Counted from the first letter of the stretch, positions 1 to 11,894 are shown. The stretch is 64,000 nucleotides of DNA from Reticulitermes speratus (GCA_021186555.1 JAJKFL010000013.1:40549144-40613143), one strand, 5' to 3'. Numbers and translations: made by a program. The notes: generated from the letters alone by a model not told the origin.

Positions 1-11
1 TATACACCATT

Positions 12-252
12 GCCGAGCCGGTGGCTGCGCGGTCTAAGGTGTGGGTCTGCGGCCGCTCTTTTGCTGGGATTGTGGGTTCGAATACCGCCGGGGGCATGGA
101 TGTCTGTCTCTTGTAAGTGTTGTGTTGTCAGGGTAGAGGTGCCTGGGACTGGGCCGATCACGAGTCCAGAGAAGTCCTACCGAATGTAATCTCGGAACCG
201 CGAAAATGAGGAAGCCTACGCCCAATAGGGCTGTCGAGCCATGAAAAAAATA
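12..252 (+). mobile_element. SINE family B, full copy
   Basis: tRNA-derived head with a box A-like segment near 16-45 and a box B (GGGTTCGAATACC) near 72-85, followed by the family body and the tail reading GGGCTGTCGAGCCAT plus an A run at 242-250. An 11-bp direct repeat TATACACCATT flanks it at 1-11 and 253-263, the target-site duplication of LINE-mediated insertion. Non-autonomous, no protein. Family B copies recur at 36.6, 43.0 and 62.8 kb. Confidence 0.85.
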
Positions 253-340
253 TATACACCATTAATAATATATATAATAAGAGCTGTCCGTCAAGACAAT
301 TAATTACCTAATTACATGACATTATTAACGTTATGGTAAG

Positions 341-605
341 GTAAAATTATCCAAGTACAGGCCTTTAAGACTACAAGAGTTTGAGGCCCCCAGGATTTCT
401 AGACAATCTAGACAATGTTGTCAGCCCTACGCACCGGCCACCTTTACCCCCAGGAGATATCCCTGGTACTGATTTCTGTTAGAGGCTGAGACGACCACAG
501 GGCCATAGTGCGGCTGCAAGGATTAAGTTAATGACCCCAAAGGGAATCGAACCCGCGACCTTCCGGCTTGTAGCGCAGTGCTTCAACTGCACCACCGCGT
601 GCCCC
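341..605 (-). mobile_element. SINE family C
   Basis: The right end, read on the minus strand, is a tRNA-like head (GCACGCGGTGGTGCAG and box B GGTTCGATTCCC). The body is shared with copies at 1.6, 24.4, 26.5, 42.5 and 48.7 kb. The tail lies at the left with a GGTAAA remnant. An imperfect 9-bp duplication (TTATGGTAA / TTACGGTAA) at 331-339 and 609-617 is consistent with a TSD. Confidence 0.8.
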
Positions 606-1585
606 ACATTACGGTAAAGAGACGTAAATAATTCAGGACCCCAAACTATGTTGTACTAGTGTTTATTCCACTTGTCAATTTCGCGTATCCCTCGATTTAC
701 AATGTTCGTGTGCCCCAGTGGCATAACAATCACAAAATGTTGTGAATATCGGCGAATGGTTGAACGTTGGAAGGGGGGACACAATGGTAACGCCGTAGAC
801 CTGAATTCGCTGAGAACTTGGTTCGAAATTCGACAGCATAGTCAGGTGTCCTGCCTGACGTTTTCCGTGGTTTTCACCAGAATCTCAAGAAGTGCCGATC
901 GATCGTCGCAGAAGACGAGTGACTAGCACACGTGCCTTACATTCGTCTCATTACAATTCAAATATTGACCCGTGGGCCGACTATGCTCATTTCATCTTGG
1001 CAAATGCCGGGAGAACACATTAAAAGGAAACCACAACGGGTTCCTTCTATATACGCTTTAATTCCCATGCATAAATATCCCCGACTTCGACGCTACATAA
1101 TATAAGCAAATGTAAGGTGTTGTTAAATAAAACAGAAATCGTATAGACAATAGACAATTGCCCTTGATAGGCCACGGTCGCTTTATTCCAAATCCCTACC
1201 AACTCATCCCATTTGACACATACCAAAACCAGAACACGGTGTCGTCTACAGTTTCCTTTTTTTAACGTAACGAACGGCTCCTCTTTACCAGATGGGTTAG
1301 CTTAGTTTAAATAGTACCTAGTCTATGGCTTGACGACCGTGAAACCTGTTCATGGCAGGGGTAAATTGTCCCAAGTCCCCCAAGTGTCCACCAGACGGGC
1401 TGCTGGGCCTACCCAGCCTCCTGTTGAATGGGTAGCGGTGGCTCTTTCACCATAGTTAAGAAACAGTGAGTCTTCATGGTGTGATTCTTAATTCAGCACA
1501 GGGGAAACTTCAATTTTTAACGCTTCTTAGTTAACCTCCAACGTTGAACACTTCCAAGAAGTAAGGCGCTTAGAAATTAGTTGTC
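606..1585. other. Unassigned DNA
   Basis: No repeat family or gene recognised. The longest frame, 84 codons at 672-926 plus, has no domain I know and no repeat support. A poly-T stretch lies near 1257. Confidence 0.5.
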
Positions 1586-1599
1586 TACCTCCACAAAAG

Positions 1600-1908
1600 G
1601 GGGGCACGCGGTGGCGTAGTTGGTTAAGGCACTGCTCTACAAGCCGGAAGGTCGCGGGTTCGATTCCCGATGGTGTCATTGGAATTTTTCATTGACATAA
1701 TCGTTTCGGTCGCACTATGGCCCTGGGGTCGACTCAGCCTCTAACAGAAATGAGTACTAGGAGTATTTCCTGGGGGTAAAGGCGGCCGTGCGTAGGGCTG
1801 ACAACCTTACAACCTTCATGTGCCGATTGTCTAGAAATCTGGGAGCCTCAACCTCCTGGAACCTAAGGGCCTGTCCAGGCCTGTAATGGGATTGCTTTAC
1901 CTTTGCTT
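1600..1908 (+). mobile_element. SINE family C, full copy
   Basis: Complete copy: tRNA-like head from 1603 (GGCACGCGGTGGCGTAGTTG), box B GGGTTCGATTCCCG, a body containing ATGGCCCTGGGGTCGACTCA and a CTTTACCTTTGCTTTACC tail. A perfect 14-bp TSD TACCTCCACAAAAG lies at 1586-1599 and 1909-1922. The most intact C copy here, so a good reference for the family. Confidence 0.9.
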
Positions 1909-1922
1909 TACCTCCACAAAAG

Positions 1923-2732
1923 TACTTCTCAACCCGTTTAAGTGCTTTGGTGATATTTAATAAAGTCTCGGGGTTCATTTCGAGAGATGTATACAGGCTA
2001 TGGGCAAAATACCGAGTTGTTGAACCTTGAATAAAGTGGGCGCTTTATCCGTCATAAGCAAGCAATAAAGTCTGAAGAATTTCATAAACCACACGCGCGG
2101 AAGGAAAGATATATCTACCCATTATGCGTTCAAGGTAGACACTTTGTACAAAAACGCAAAATGCGGAACTGCATGGCCGGCAGACTACAACGGTAAACAT
2201 GCTTCGATAATGTTGTAGTCGGAAACCACATTTTGTTGCACCCAGTTTCTGCTTTAGCCTCATTCAGCTAATCCTCACTCGGCCCTGTTCCTTTTCTTAA
2301 AATTAGATCTGGATCCTTATAACCATAGAGTGTGGGTTTAGGGAACTAAGGTAATTGTATTAGACGAAATCCCATTGGAACGTGTGATTTCGAATTTCGA
2401 GATATCGAATGTTACACCCACACAGTCACGTGTACCAAAACTCTTTCTTGTAAGAGTTGGTTCACAACAACACGAAGTGGGTGTAAGCTGTTGTATGTAG
2501 ACAGTAATTGAAAAAAAGTTTTAGAACTAAGGATAAACCAATAATAGGTATTTCGGTATCTGTCTCTCCATACTGCAAGCCCACTCTGATATCTAAACGG
2601 TTGTAACACTTATCTTCAGACAGTATCGGCGCCGGTTTACAGGCGTAACAGAAGTAACTGCTCTTGCGTGACGCCACCGCCTTGTGTTCCGTAAAAAGTG
2701 CAAGGTGCTGTGCGTCACCACATCTATGTAAT
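1923..2732. other. Unassigned DNA
   Basis: Two overlapping minus-strand frames (2412-2609 and 2462-2773) are both open but share no recognisable domain. Overlapping short frames without homology are expected by chance here. Confidence 0.5.
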
Positions 2733-2975
2733 GGTAAAGGTAAAAGGGTATAGTTCATCCCAGAACAGGCCATGAAGGCCCAGAACGGGAGTAGACGTAT
2801 AGCTCTACTCTTTCTTTAACCTCGGACATAGATAGGAGTGGGTGGTCAACGCCACGACCCGGCCGCTTTACCCCCAGGAAAGAGACCCGGTACCCATTAC
2901 ACTGAAGGCTGGGTGAGTCACAGGGCCGGTCTGGATGGGTGCGGAAAATCTCGCCCAACCGGGATTCGATACTCG
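2733..2975 (-). mobile_element. SINE family D, 5'-truncated
   Basis: Carries the D body (CCCGGCCGCTTTACCCCCAG near 2858) and the GGTAAAGGTAAA tail at its left end. The homology stops inside box B at about 2975, so most of the tRNA head is missing. The flank repeats ATACTCGTATCG, and no clear TSD is visible. Confidence 0.75.
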
Positions 2976-3551
2976 TATCGAATCGCATGTATGTAATGAT
3001 CCTTATCAAAACAGTCATTGCAACATGCGAGATTTGCAGCGGTGCTGATGCAGATTCACGTCTTCAGGAATATGATGCCGTGTCGATCAGCAAAGTCACC
3101 GACGTTTCGCCTTCGTCTTCAAGATTAAAGTAGTCCGAGGCAATGATGACGATAAGGTTTTAAAATCTAAACTTACTGACATTACAGATTGACGAAGACT
3201 AAGGCAGACTTATGTATCAACAAACGTGATAGTGCTCTCTGCTGTATATTACATGAATAGGTAGAGTTCAGTAGGAAAAATGACCAAGTTGCGGGCTGGA
3301 CGGCTGGGTTTCGATTCTCGGTGCGAACAATGATTTCTTCGCGTCGCCATCACGTCCATACCGACTGTGTGGCTCACCCAAACAGTTCTTGTGTTAGGGT
3401 GGCCACAGAGTGAAGCCGATCATTCACGTACATCTAGCGTCAAGGTGTAGCACGCATGCTTCCTTTTTACCGCCAATCCCCTTAGAAGCCACAAACAGGC
3501 AATATTTTTACCTAACAGCATTTTTCCATAACTCATGTCAATATCCAGAAA
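2976..3551. other. Unassigned DNA with a tRNA-like scrap
   Basis: At 3290-3340 the plus strand reads GTTGCGGGCTGGACGGCTGG and then a box B-like GGTTTCGATTC, resembling the end of a D-type SINE head. Nothing else recognised. Confidence 0.35.
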
Positions 3552-3563
3552 TTCTGTAACTAT

Positions 3564-3965
3564 TTTTTTTTTCAATGGCTCGACAGCCCCTTGGGGGCCT
3601 AGGCCGCCTCATTTTTCGAGGCTTCACGATCTCAATTTTTAGGCACACCACAGTCGGTAGGATTCCTCTGGACGAGGGACCAGCTCGTCGCAGAGACCTC
3701 TACCTGACAACACACAACACTCACAAGAGACAGACATCCATGTCCCCGGCGGGATTTTTTTTTCTGTCCGGGGTTTTCCCCCTTTTGATCCATTTTTGTA
3801 CTGTTTAAATCCTTTTCGTCCTTCATGTCACTTTACGTTCCATACTGCCGTCCTTACATCAAACACAACACAAACATCCATGCCCCCGGTGGGATTCGAA
3901 CCCACGATCCTAGTAAGCGAGCGGCCGCAGACCCACGCCTTAGACCGCACGGCCACTGGGATCGG
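3564..3965 (-). mobile_element. Dimeric SINE: B' unit joined to B body
   Basis: Read on the minus strand: a tRNA head (from 3965), a B'-type body, an A run (near 3760), then a second unit that starts just 3' of box B (TCCCGCCGGGGACATGGATG) and runs through the B body to a terminal A run. A 12-bp TSD TTCTGTAACTAT at 3552-3563 and 3966-3977 encloses both units, so the dimer behaves as one insertion. The same structure recurs at 10735-11145. Confidence 0.85.
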
Positions 3966-3977
3966 TTCTGTAACTAT

Positions 3978-5169
3978 ACTCCTATATTTTTAATCGCAGT
4001 CGTTTCAGGAGCTAAACTTCTTTGCGTCCTTTCCTGCTAATCCGATTGCGGGGAACTGGTGGATTTCCCTACTACATTATTCCGTGTATACGTCTTGTAA
4101 AAAAGTTTTGTTAGAAACACAACATCCATACCAAACATTTCTAAAGAGAGTCAATCTTCTGTACTGGTAATTCTTGAAATAACAAACAAAATTCTACTGA
4201 TATCAAGTGATTCAAAAAAATTTAAATTGAGTGCTGAATGTCACGGAGACTTAAATAAAACCACAAACACGTATTTTTAAATCAGACGTTTCGGTACCTC
4301 AGAAGTCTGCAACAAGTTTCACAGAACTGATGCTGGTTGCAAGACAAGGTTATTATTTGGGATCATGGCATAACTAGAAGCAGGTGTCCAATATATGTCA
4401 CACTCCCTGACCTTCACCACTTGATGCGCAAGAACTGCACAAGAATACGAGGCTCAACGATTTAATCCCAGAACCTCACGAACTGACATCAAATGTTTTA
4501 GCCAGAAGCTATGGCCCTTGTAAACCAGTCTTAACTAACAAAACTAGGGAGAGAAATCGGACACCTTCTACTCTGCTTCATCTTCACTGTCCGTCTGTCT
4601 ACCCATCCGAGTGTGTTTATGGGGGAAGGGGGATAGTTAAGAAAATGACAAGGGTCTATGGCTGTTGAAGAACGCCCACGTGAAGAATACACATCACGCT
4701 CTAAAGACAGTCTCAAAACGTCACACACACACACACACACACGTGTGGGAGAGCACTGAACTGTTTGGCTTTCATGGATCGTCATTTGTCTGAGAGTACC
4801 CTTAAACAGTACACAAAAGAAAAATAATTTCTAAAAAGCACTGCCATGAGCCTCAAGCTAATAAAAACACAACTCAAAACTTTACCAATACTGAGAAATT
4901 TAATCTGCGCATCACGTAATTTAAAGATTTCGTACAAAACGGGCAATTTTCCATTTTCACAAAGAATCAGGAAACAACAAAGGCCTTGTAATGTAGGCCA
5001 GTGTGTGTCAAATAAGCTTACATTCGTACATATTACTAGACGCACATAATTTTTCTACACTCAATGTCTGGATAGGCTTAGAAAAGGAAGAGTAAGAAGG
5101 AAATTTAGTAGAACTTTTTTATGTTGCACCTTCTTCCCACCAAACTCAACTGATCTCTATTACAACAAA
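3978..5169. other. Unassigned DNA with CA microsatellite
   Basis: A CA dinucleotide run occupies about 4722-4742. Opposed frames at 4782-5045 minus and 4846-5049 plus cover the same bases and neither has a recognised domain. Confidence 0.5.
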
Positions 5170-5183
5170 TGTCTGAACTGTAA

Positions 5184-5456
5184 AGTTCTTCCTAGAACAG
5201 GCCACGAAGGCCCAGAGTGGGAGTAGAGGTATAGCTCTACTCTTTCTTTAACCTCGGCGCTAGATGAGGGTGGGTGGTCAACTCCACGCCCCGGCCGCTT
5301 TACCCCGGGAAAAGACTCGGTACCCATTGTATAGGAGGCTGGGTGGGCCCAGAGCCGGTCTGGACGGCTGCGAAAAATCTCGCCCCACCGGGATTCGATC
5401 CCCGAACCGTCCAGCCCGTAGCGAGTCACTATACCGACTACGCTATCCCGGCCCGC
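5184..5456 (-). mobile_element. SINE family D, full copy
   Basis: Head at the right (GGCCGGGATAGCGTAGTCGG on the minus strand, box B GGGGATCGAATCCCGG) and a shortened AAAGTTC tail at the left. The 14-bp TSD TGTCTGAACTGTAA at 5170-5183 and 5457-5470 is perfect. Open frames across it are the SINE read through. Confidence 0.9.
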
Positions 5457-5735
5457 TGTCTGAACTGTAAGTCATATAATTGGTTCTGTGATTTATGCTC
5501 TTAGACTTCTAACCTCAAATCAAAACAAACTCCGTCTGAAATCTACATATTTCTGTGTGTATATTATTAATTACGTGCATGGAACAGGAAGTTCTGGATC
5601 GCACTAGACGAATGTTTTGGCTTCTTTAATAAATTAAGAAGAACGCCTTAAGTGTAGATCATGCTTGTCTGTCTGTCTATCCGTGACCTAGGATTAGAAT
5701 CTAAATCTCTGGATAGTTCTTTAATTCGACACTGG

Positions 5736-6240
5736 TTACTTCAACTTAAAGTTATGGGAAAGTTACAATTTTCAGCTGCATCGGTCCAAAATAAACCCTA
5801 GTGTACATCAGGCCATAAATGGACTTCTCCATTTAAGGCCATGCCACACTTCACAGATCTTGTGAAAATTCGATTCAGAATTATTTCGCCAAAAGTAGTT
5901 GGGTAGTTCCGAGTTTCAGGCATACTGGTCTACAATCAAGCCTCCTTTAAAAGAGACATAAATGGACTTACAAGTATCCCATAAATCGTTTCAAAGACGT
6001 TCAACACAGGAAACTAAAACTAATATTTGCCAAGCAATTCCTATTTCCAGCTATATTCACTGAAAGCCTACTTTGCATAAGGCCATGAATGGGTTTGTTC
6101 TTATAGCCCATAAACCTTCCAGACATTTTGTTAAAATTCGATATGTGAGACTTTAGCTAAAAGTTGAGCATTTCCAGTATTCGACTATATTGACCCATAC
6201 TAAAATCCACCTTACTTATGGCTATAAAGATAAACAGACC
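5736..6240. repeat. Degenerate tandem repeat, unit about 125 bp
   Basis: Three or four diverged units, each with a GGCCATAAATGG / GACATAAATGG / GGCCATGAATGG motif (5812, 5954, 6081) and each followed by AAAATTCGAT-like and TTCCAG..TATATT blocks. Old and heavily mutated. The period is estimated by eye. Confidence 0.5.
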
Positions 6241-7876
6241 GTAAGTAAGCTTAAAAACTGCAAAGAGTACTGCTAAGAATTCTGTGTATTACATTATGGA
6301 ATGCAGGACACTGTTTCCAGGCTATTTGCATAAGCACGCGAAATGCAAAGTAATCGCTCAAAAATAAACCTGGAAGGCCTATAAAGAAAGAACGCTGACA
6401 AAATACACAAGTGTGAGGATTAATAAAACTGCGGTAACGCAGGGACATAATTTTATCTAACAATCATCGTTACTTACTTCGACGAGCAATAAACGTGTTC
6501 CTTAGATACGACGGGTGGCTGCGAGCCGAAGAAAATCATTTCCAACGCCTTCTTTAAAACACGGTGAGTAAAACCCTAATATTAACTGCAGTACACTGAA
6601 CTAAAGCGCGTGGACCCCGACTCAAGGCAAAATGCAATACAGGCGAGCGCTAGGCTGCACGCGAAACAGTCTTGGTTACTGAAGAGTAATAGGAGTTGTC
6701 AGATAAATTAATGTCCCCGTAGTACAGAGCTTGAAGTGAAATTATACACGTAGTCAGTATTTGATTACAAGCCAGGGTAAGCAGGAAACCATTACAATTT
6801 CTCTCCGGCCAATGAAATTGCAATACGCAGCACGTAGCCTAACTTCTAAAGCGGAACAACTTAAGCCTCAAACTTAAAATATTTTGCCATGGCATACAGC
6901 AATCCCTTCATAAATTACCATAGCGCAAAACTTTAAACCACTTCAAAACACGCCAAAAGAAGTAGGCACCATAACGTGGCCCACTACTTCATTTTGCAGT
7001 TTTGTGTATGTGCGTGTGTTCACGTTCCCTTTCGTTCTATTTTTTTCTTACCCTACAGGTCGAAAAATATGTACCTTCTCCCATAAAATCTTGATCTTAG
7101 TAAATCGATAGATTCATCCAAGTCTTCATGAAATCACTTCCAGTGATCGAACTCCCTTGGATCCATTTTACTGCTATCCCCAATCAACGTCTAGATCAAG
7201 ACAGTGACCTCCTTCTTCACAATTAAAATTTTGTGCACATTTCTTATTACTGTGGTATGTTGCAACTTCCTTCACCTGCTGTCGATCCGCTACATTCAGG
7301 GACACGTCAGTTTTCCGAATTTCATGCAAATGTCGTTTTCTTCGACCTTGCACACTAATGAATAGACGTCTCGAATTTATTATAGGGCGAAACAACATTT
7401 GAATACAACATTCAAGGCAGCATCTTGTCTGTCCTGGGGCCACTGCAACGCGACACCTGATGAAGCCTACCTCACCTTCAAACACTGTACACAGGTCTCA
7501 AGGTGCCAAGGTAGAATGCTACAACTAGCTAGAGGCCGAACAAGTTTTTCTTAAATTCGGTATCAATAGCAGTATCAGAAAACAGGTTTAAATGAGTGAA
7601 TAATGGATGTTAATTATAATTAAGTGTATACAGGACATGCATGGGAATCGCATAAAGAAATCGCCTTACAGGAATGGGCGAGGTTCATTTCTGCGTATAA
7701 TGCAGAAAATTAATTTATCTTCGATCTGCCAGATATGATCGGACTCTAAAGCACTCCACTTCATCGATATCAGCATATTTACCAGCTATACAAAGTGCCG
7801 CAGATTCATAAACATTCCTTGGAGACCCATTTTGTTACACTTCGGATTCGTGTGTTTCCTTTTGCACCAATTCAAA
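6241..7876. other. Unassigned DNA
   Basis: The longest frame, 103 codons at 7174-7485 minus, is cysteine-rich but shows no zinc-finger spacing that I recognise. No TIR, TSD or tandem structure found. Confidence 0.5.
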
Positions 7877-7884
7877 CACTAGAC

Positions 7885-8196
7885 CAGAGGTCGCCAACCG
7901 GTGGTCCGCGAGAAAATTTTGGTGGTCCGTGGAGAAATTTGGACATTATTTGCAATTTTTATGTTTATTATACTGTTTCATTATATTCTGATTCGTCTTC
8001 GTGTCACCGACACAGGATCGCTGACAATTTTCGCCTTATTACATTGAATCAAATTTCATATTAATAAAATGGAACTTTTATGATCATTATTTTATATATG
8101 TTTGTACCTTTTAAAAAAAAATTCATGTTAGTGGTCTGCGGGATTCAAAATTGTGAGTTTAGTGGTCCGTGAGGTCCGAATGGTTGGCGACCGCTG
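7885..8196. mobile_element. hAT-type MITE, 312 bp
   Basis: Terminal inverted repeats begin CAGAGGTCGCCAACCGGTGG at the left and read CAGCGGTCGCCAACCATTCG inward from the right. Further GTGGTCCGYG motifs are repeated inside both ends. An exact 8-bp TSD CACTAGAC at 7877-7884 and 8197-8204 is the hAT signature. The AT-rich interior encodes nothing. Non-autonomous; mobilisation would need a hAT transposase from elsewhere. Confidence 0.92.
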
Positions 8197-8384
8197 CACT
8201 AGACCAACAAAATGCACAGTACTGTTCCTTAGATACTGTACTGTGTTATCCTTCGTTAAGTACGTAGACTTCCTCCGAGATACTGTATACCACGATCCAC
8301 TACACTTATACAACTACACTACAAAGAAGTACCTACATTTTAACTGTCTAACTTTTTATATATCTACATCTTTATATCTTTCTA

Positions 8385-8748
8385 ATCTGCCTCGGTGGAC
8401 TAGTGGTTAGCGTGCTCGCCACTGAACCCAAGGTTGCGGGTTCAATCCCGGCCGAGGTAGATGGATTTTTAAGGGTGATAAAAATCCGTAGCACCACTTC
8501 CTTCGGAGGGAAAGTCGTAGATTTACGGCATGTAAAAGAACCTTGAGATGTTTCGTAAGCAAAATTTGCCGGCCATTTCTCACCCGAGTCTCCTGATCGG
8601 CTGCTAGAGGGCTCTAGCGGTCATATCAGGATGAATAGAATCGTACACGGCGGAAGGCAACGGGAAACCACTGCTGGTAAATTCTCCCATGACAACCTAT
8701 GGCACCTAGGGTCACGACACTCAGAAATGAGTATAAACGACTCGGTAT
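8385..8748 (+). mobile_element. SINE family A, variant 3' end
   Basis: Strong tRNA-like head CCTCGGTGGACTAGTGGTTA with box B GGGTTCAATCCC, then the A body (ATTTACGGCATGTAAAAGAA). A 12-bp TSD TATATCTTTCTA at 8373-8384 and 8749-8760 is exact. Its last ~90 bp (from about 8645) differ from the A copies at 11.9, 30.0 and 33.4 kb, which end instead in the family B tail. Confidence 0.9.
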
Positions 8749-8801
8749 TATATCTTTCTACTGCATGTTGTTGTTGTGCGGTGGTACTTTGATTTCATTC
8801 C

Positions 8802-8834
8802 CTGATGATGATCCCTTGGGGATTGAAACGTGTA
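8802..8834 (+). ncRNA. Hammerhead-like core, probably decayed
   Basis: CTGATGA (8802-8808), a short stem (ATCCC / GGGAT) and GAAAC (8825-8829), followed by GTGTA. This matches the catalytic core order of a hammerhead ribozyme with an extra T after the first core strand, as at 20.9 kb. I find no helix I pairing between the sequences flanking the core, so it is at best a relic of a Penelope-like terminal repeat. Confidence 0.35.
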
Positions 8835-9139
8835 CGTATATTCAATGTGATGTTGTAATATAAATATATAAGGAAGAGTATTGTGCAGTTTGTTGGTCTA
8901 GTGTTGTCAACTAGTTATCGACAACGCTCGGAATGAACAATATAGTTTCCTTTCCTACCTTTCATTCTTCGGTTGGGGTTAACAGAGAAGTAAAGGGGGT
9001 CTTGTTGCATAAAGGTTTGGGATGCGATGTATACCAGTGAAGGAGAAATATGAGCAGTCGAGGATTTTGATCCAAGGGTTTCCTTCCGAGATGAGTCTGC
9101 ATTTTATTTCGAAGAAAACACTTTTGGAGCTGCGAGCAA

Positions 9140-9530
9140 ACTAATCAGATCGAGTCTAGTCCAGTGGAATTGAGCCTGGATCACTAAGATGCTGCAAAGG
9201 CAAACCCTAATGCTGCGGTCATCCTAACCAACCCAGCCAGCCCAGTCGAATTGAGTCTGGGTAACTAAGATGATGCAAAGTTAAACCCCAAGGCTGCGGT
9301 CAATCTAACCGAATCGAGTTCAGTCCAGTCGAATTGAGTCTGGATCACTAAGATGCTTCAAAGTGAAACCCCAAGGCTGAGGTCATCCTAACCAAATGGA
9401 GTCCAGCCCAGTTGAACTGAGCGTGGATCACTAAGACGCTGCAAAGTTAACCCCAAGGCTGAAGACACCTTAACCAAATCGAGGTCCGATGTAGTCGAAT
9501 TTAATCTGACTCACTAAGACTTTGCTAAGA
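9140..9530 (+). repeat. Diverged tandem array, ~83-bp unit, about 5 copies
   Basis: Units share GTCGAATTGAGTCTGGATCA, CTAAGATGCTGCAAAG and CCCCAAGGCTGCGGTCAT blocks, with starts near 9159, 9240, 9323, 9405 and 9489. Divergence between units is high, so the array is not recently homogenised. Confidence 0.75.
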
Positions 9531-10720
9531 TTCCACGGTTTTGCATAGAATTCCCTCATGTCTCTGCCGCATTGCGCGAGTCGTCTTGGTAAGTCAGGCT
9601 CGATCTGTCTTCACGGTACTCGACTCCATTCAGTTAGTGTGCCCTCGGCCTTAGCGTATTTCTCGAAGGCAAAAGTTCTCGTTGCCAGATTTGCAAATGT
9701 CTTCAATCTTTTAGGCTCGTTATTATCAAAAAGCGTATACCTGAATTCACAGTGGGGAGCAGGAAGCAGTGTCTGCCCATCTATCTGTCCGCCAGACTGT
9801 TCCGCTCTTTTAGGAACCCACTGGATTTCCATCATATTTAAAAATGGAGATGAGAAAAAAGGAAATAAATATTAAAATGTGTCATGCGAATTAATTTTAG
9901 TCCGTATTTATCCAGAAAATCTTCACAAGAAGCCCTAATCAAACTTTAAAAAAAATTGGTAGGTATCAATAAGAAACAGGACTTTCGTTTGAACACTTTT
10001 TCTAAATTACTCATATTTAGCGAAATGTAACACATAATTTGACTCTACGCTATTTTGTTGCCTTTACAACAACAGAACTTGTATCTATAATAAGTGACCA
10101 TCAAGTTCAAAGAGGAATGTAAATTTGCAAATGACGCATTTGGAAAAGAATAGGTAGGTATATTTCGAAATGAAATGAAATTACACCATTACATTCTGGT
10201 TCAACGTCACATATCTGATCTCAGTGTACAGTGTATAACGCGTAATGGTAGATATAATGCTTGATTTATACTCTAATTACATATAAATCTGTTCCTGAAA
10301 TTGATTGTACGCCAATTAAAGATTTAATTCTAGTTTCCTCTTGGTTTTCCGATTCTTCTTCCTGCTTCAAGCTGCCCACTGTAACGAAAATTGATGCAAC
10401 CCCTCCCCTTCCCTCTCAACCTCTCTCTCTAACCGCTTATACATGATCGCGTGCAGCGGAGCATGTTCTGTTCCTGTGAAGAAAATGACAGACCCGAGCG
10501 TCATTCAACAGCTCTTCCACGCATGACAGAGCATGGCACGTTCCTTAAACGCGGATGTAATTACAGAATTGCCAGAAACTGTTTCAAAGCGTTCACGCAT
10601 GCTAAGAACAGAGTGGGATTCGACACTCCACAATTGCTGGCACACGGTCAGACTTCAGCGACATGAAGCAAAGGATGCTACATTTCCGGTTGAACAGTTC
10701 GTGCTAGTACCTGGCTACAA
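9531..10720. other. Unassigned DNA
   Basis: Opposed frames at 9558-9875 plus (105 codons) and 9611-9835 minus overlap; neither is recognised. The AT-rich 9840-10300 is unstructured. Confidence 0.5.
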
Positions 10721-10734
10721 ATTCAGTTACGATT

Positions 10735-11145
10735 TTTTTTTATGGCTCGACAGCCCTATATGGGCCTGGGCCTCCTCGTTTCGTCGAGGTTTCATTATCA
10801 CACACTTTTAGACACATCACATTCGGTAGGACTCCTCTGGACGAGGGACCAGCCCGTCGCAGAGACCTCTACCTGACAACACACAACACTCACAAGAGAC
10901 AGACATCCATGCCCCCGGTGGGATTTTTTTTTTTTTTTTTTTTACTAATTCCTGGGTTTTCCCATTTGATCCATTTTTGTTCTGCATTAGTCCTTTTTTC
11001 GTCCTTTCATGTCACTTACGGTTCACAAACGTCTTTTTACAACACAACACAAACATCCATGCCCCCGGTGGGATTCGAACCCACGATCCTAGTACGCGAG
11101 CGGCCGAAGACCCACGCCTTAGACCGCACGGCCACTGGCATCGGC
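10735..11145 (-). mobile_element. Dimeric SINE: B' unit joined to B body
   Basis: Same architecture as 3564-3965. On the minus strand it reads tRNA head, B'-type body (a diverged version), a ~20-bp A run (10923-10943), then a headless second unit from TCCCACCGGGGGCATGGATG to a terminal A run. A perfect 14-bp TSD ATTCAGTTACGATT at 10721-10734 and 11146-11159 surrounds the whole dimer. Confidence 0.88.
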
Positions 11146-11159
11146 ATTCAGTTACGATT

Positions 11160-11894
11160 ACTACTTACAATTTCTGTACTCGTACTGTAGCCCATGCTAA
11201 AGTTCACTGGACAGATCATATGGGTAGATGAGAAGTTATAATTTTTAAACTAAAGTTAAGAAATTTTTAAACCATTTCGCTAAATTTGGGAATCGTTCTA
11301 GGACGAGGTGTTGATGCAAAAAATTACAGTACCCCCTGCAGAAACAGAAATCTCGCCGTCAAGTATGTAACCAATCACTTTGTTGGCTTTATTCGCTAAA
11401 CGATCACGACTCGGCAAGTGCAATATTTTAACGTCTAGAGCCAAAAGGCATATTTAAATTTCGTAAGCTATGACATCTTCGCACACGAATAAAATAACAA
11501 AAAATATCTTATTTTGCGTCTGTTTCAGTCGTTACTCGAGAACGGTTGATTACATGATTTGCCACGGCATCGTCTTTCCGTGAGCGTCAACTGCACTTGA
11601 CTCAAAAACACTGAAGCAAATCGTGATTCACAAGCGTGACTACGTCCACAAGTCATCACAAAACTGCCAACTTGCAGGAACAGCACGGCAACATCTGTAG
11701 CTTTGAAAACATTACTGACGCTGTTACCAAAAATAATGGTTTCATTAGGCATGCTTAGAAAATTTCGCGTTAATACTAGTTATCTAGCAGGTAGACACAC
11801 CCCAAAGGAACACCGTCATTTTACCGCCCAGAACATCTACTCTGTTAGCTTATTATACTTGTACTCCTTCTTATTAATACTTACCCAGTGTATT
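11160..11894. other. Unassigned DNA
   Basis: No repeat family found. The frames at 11525-11752 minus and 11703-11918 plus are short and unrecognised. Confidence 0.5.

Noticed and set aside
3796-4040. Conserved small protein (MPPVGFEPTILV.. type, also at 10.9, 54.0 and 62.9 kb)
   Set aside because: The recurring peptide is the antisense translation of SINE box B and the adjacent head, not a gene family.
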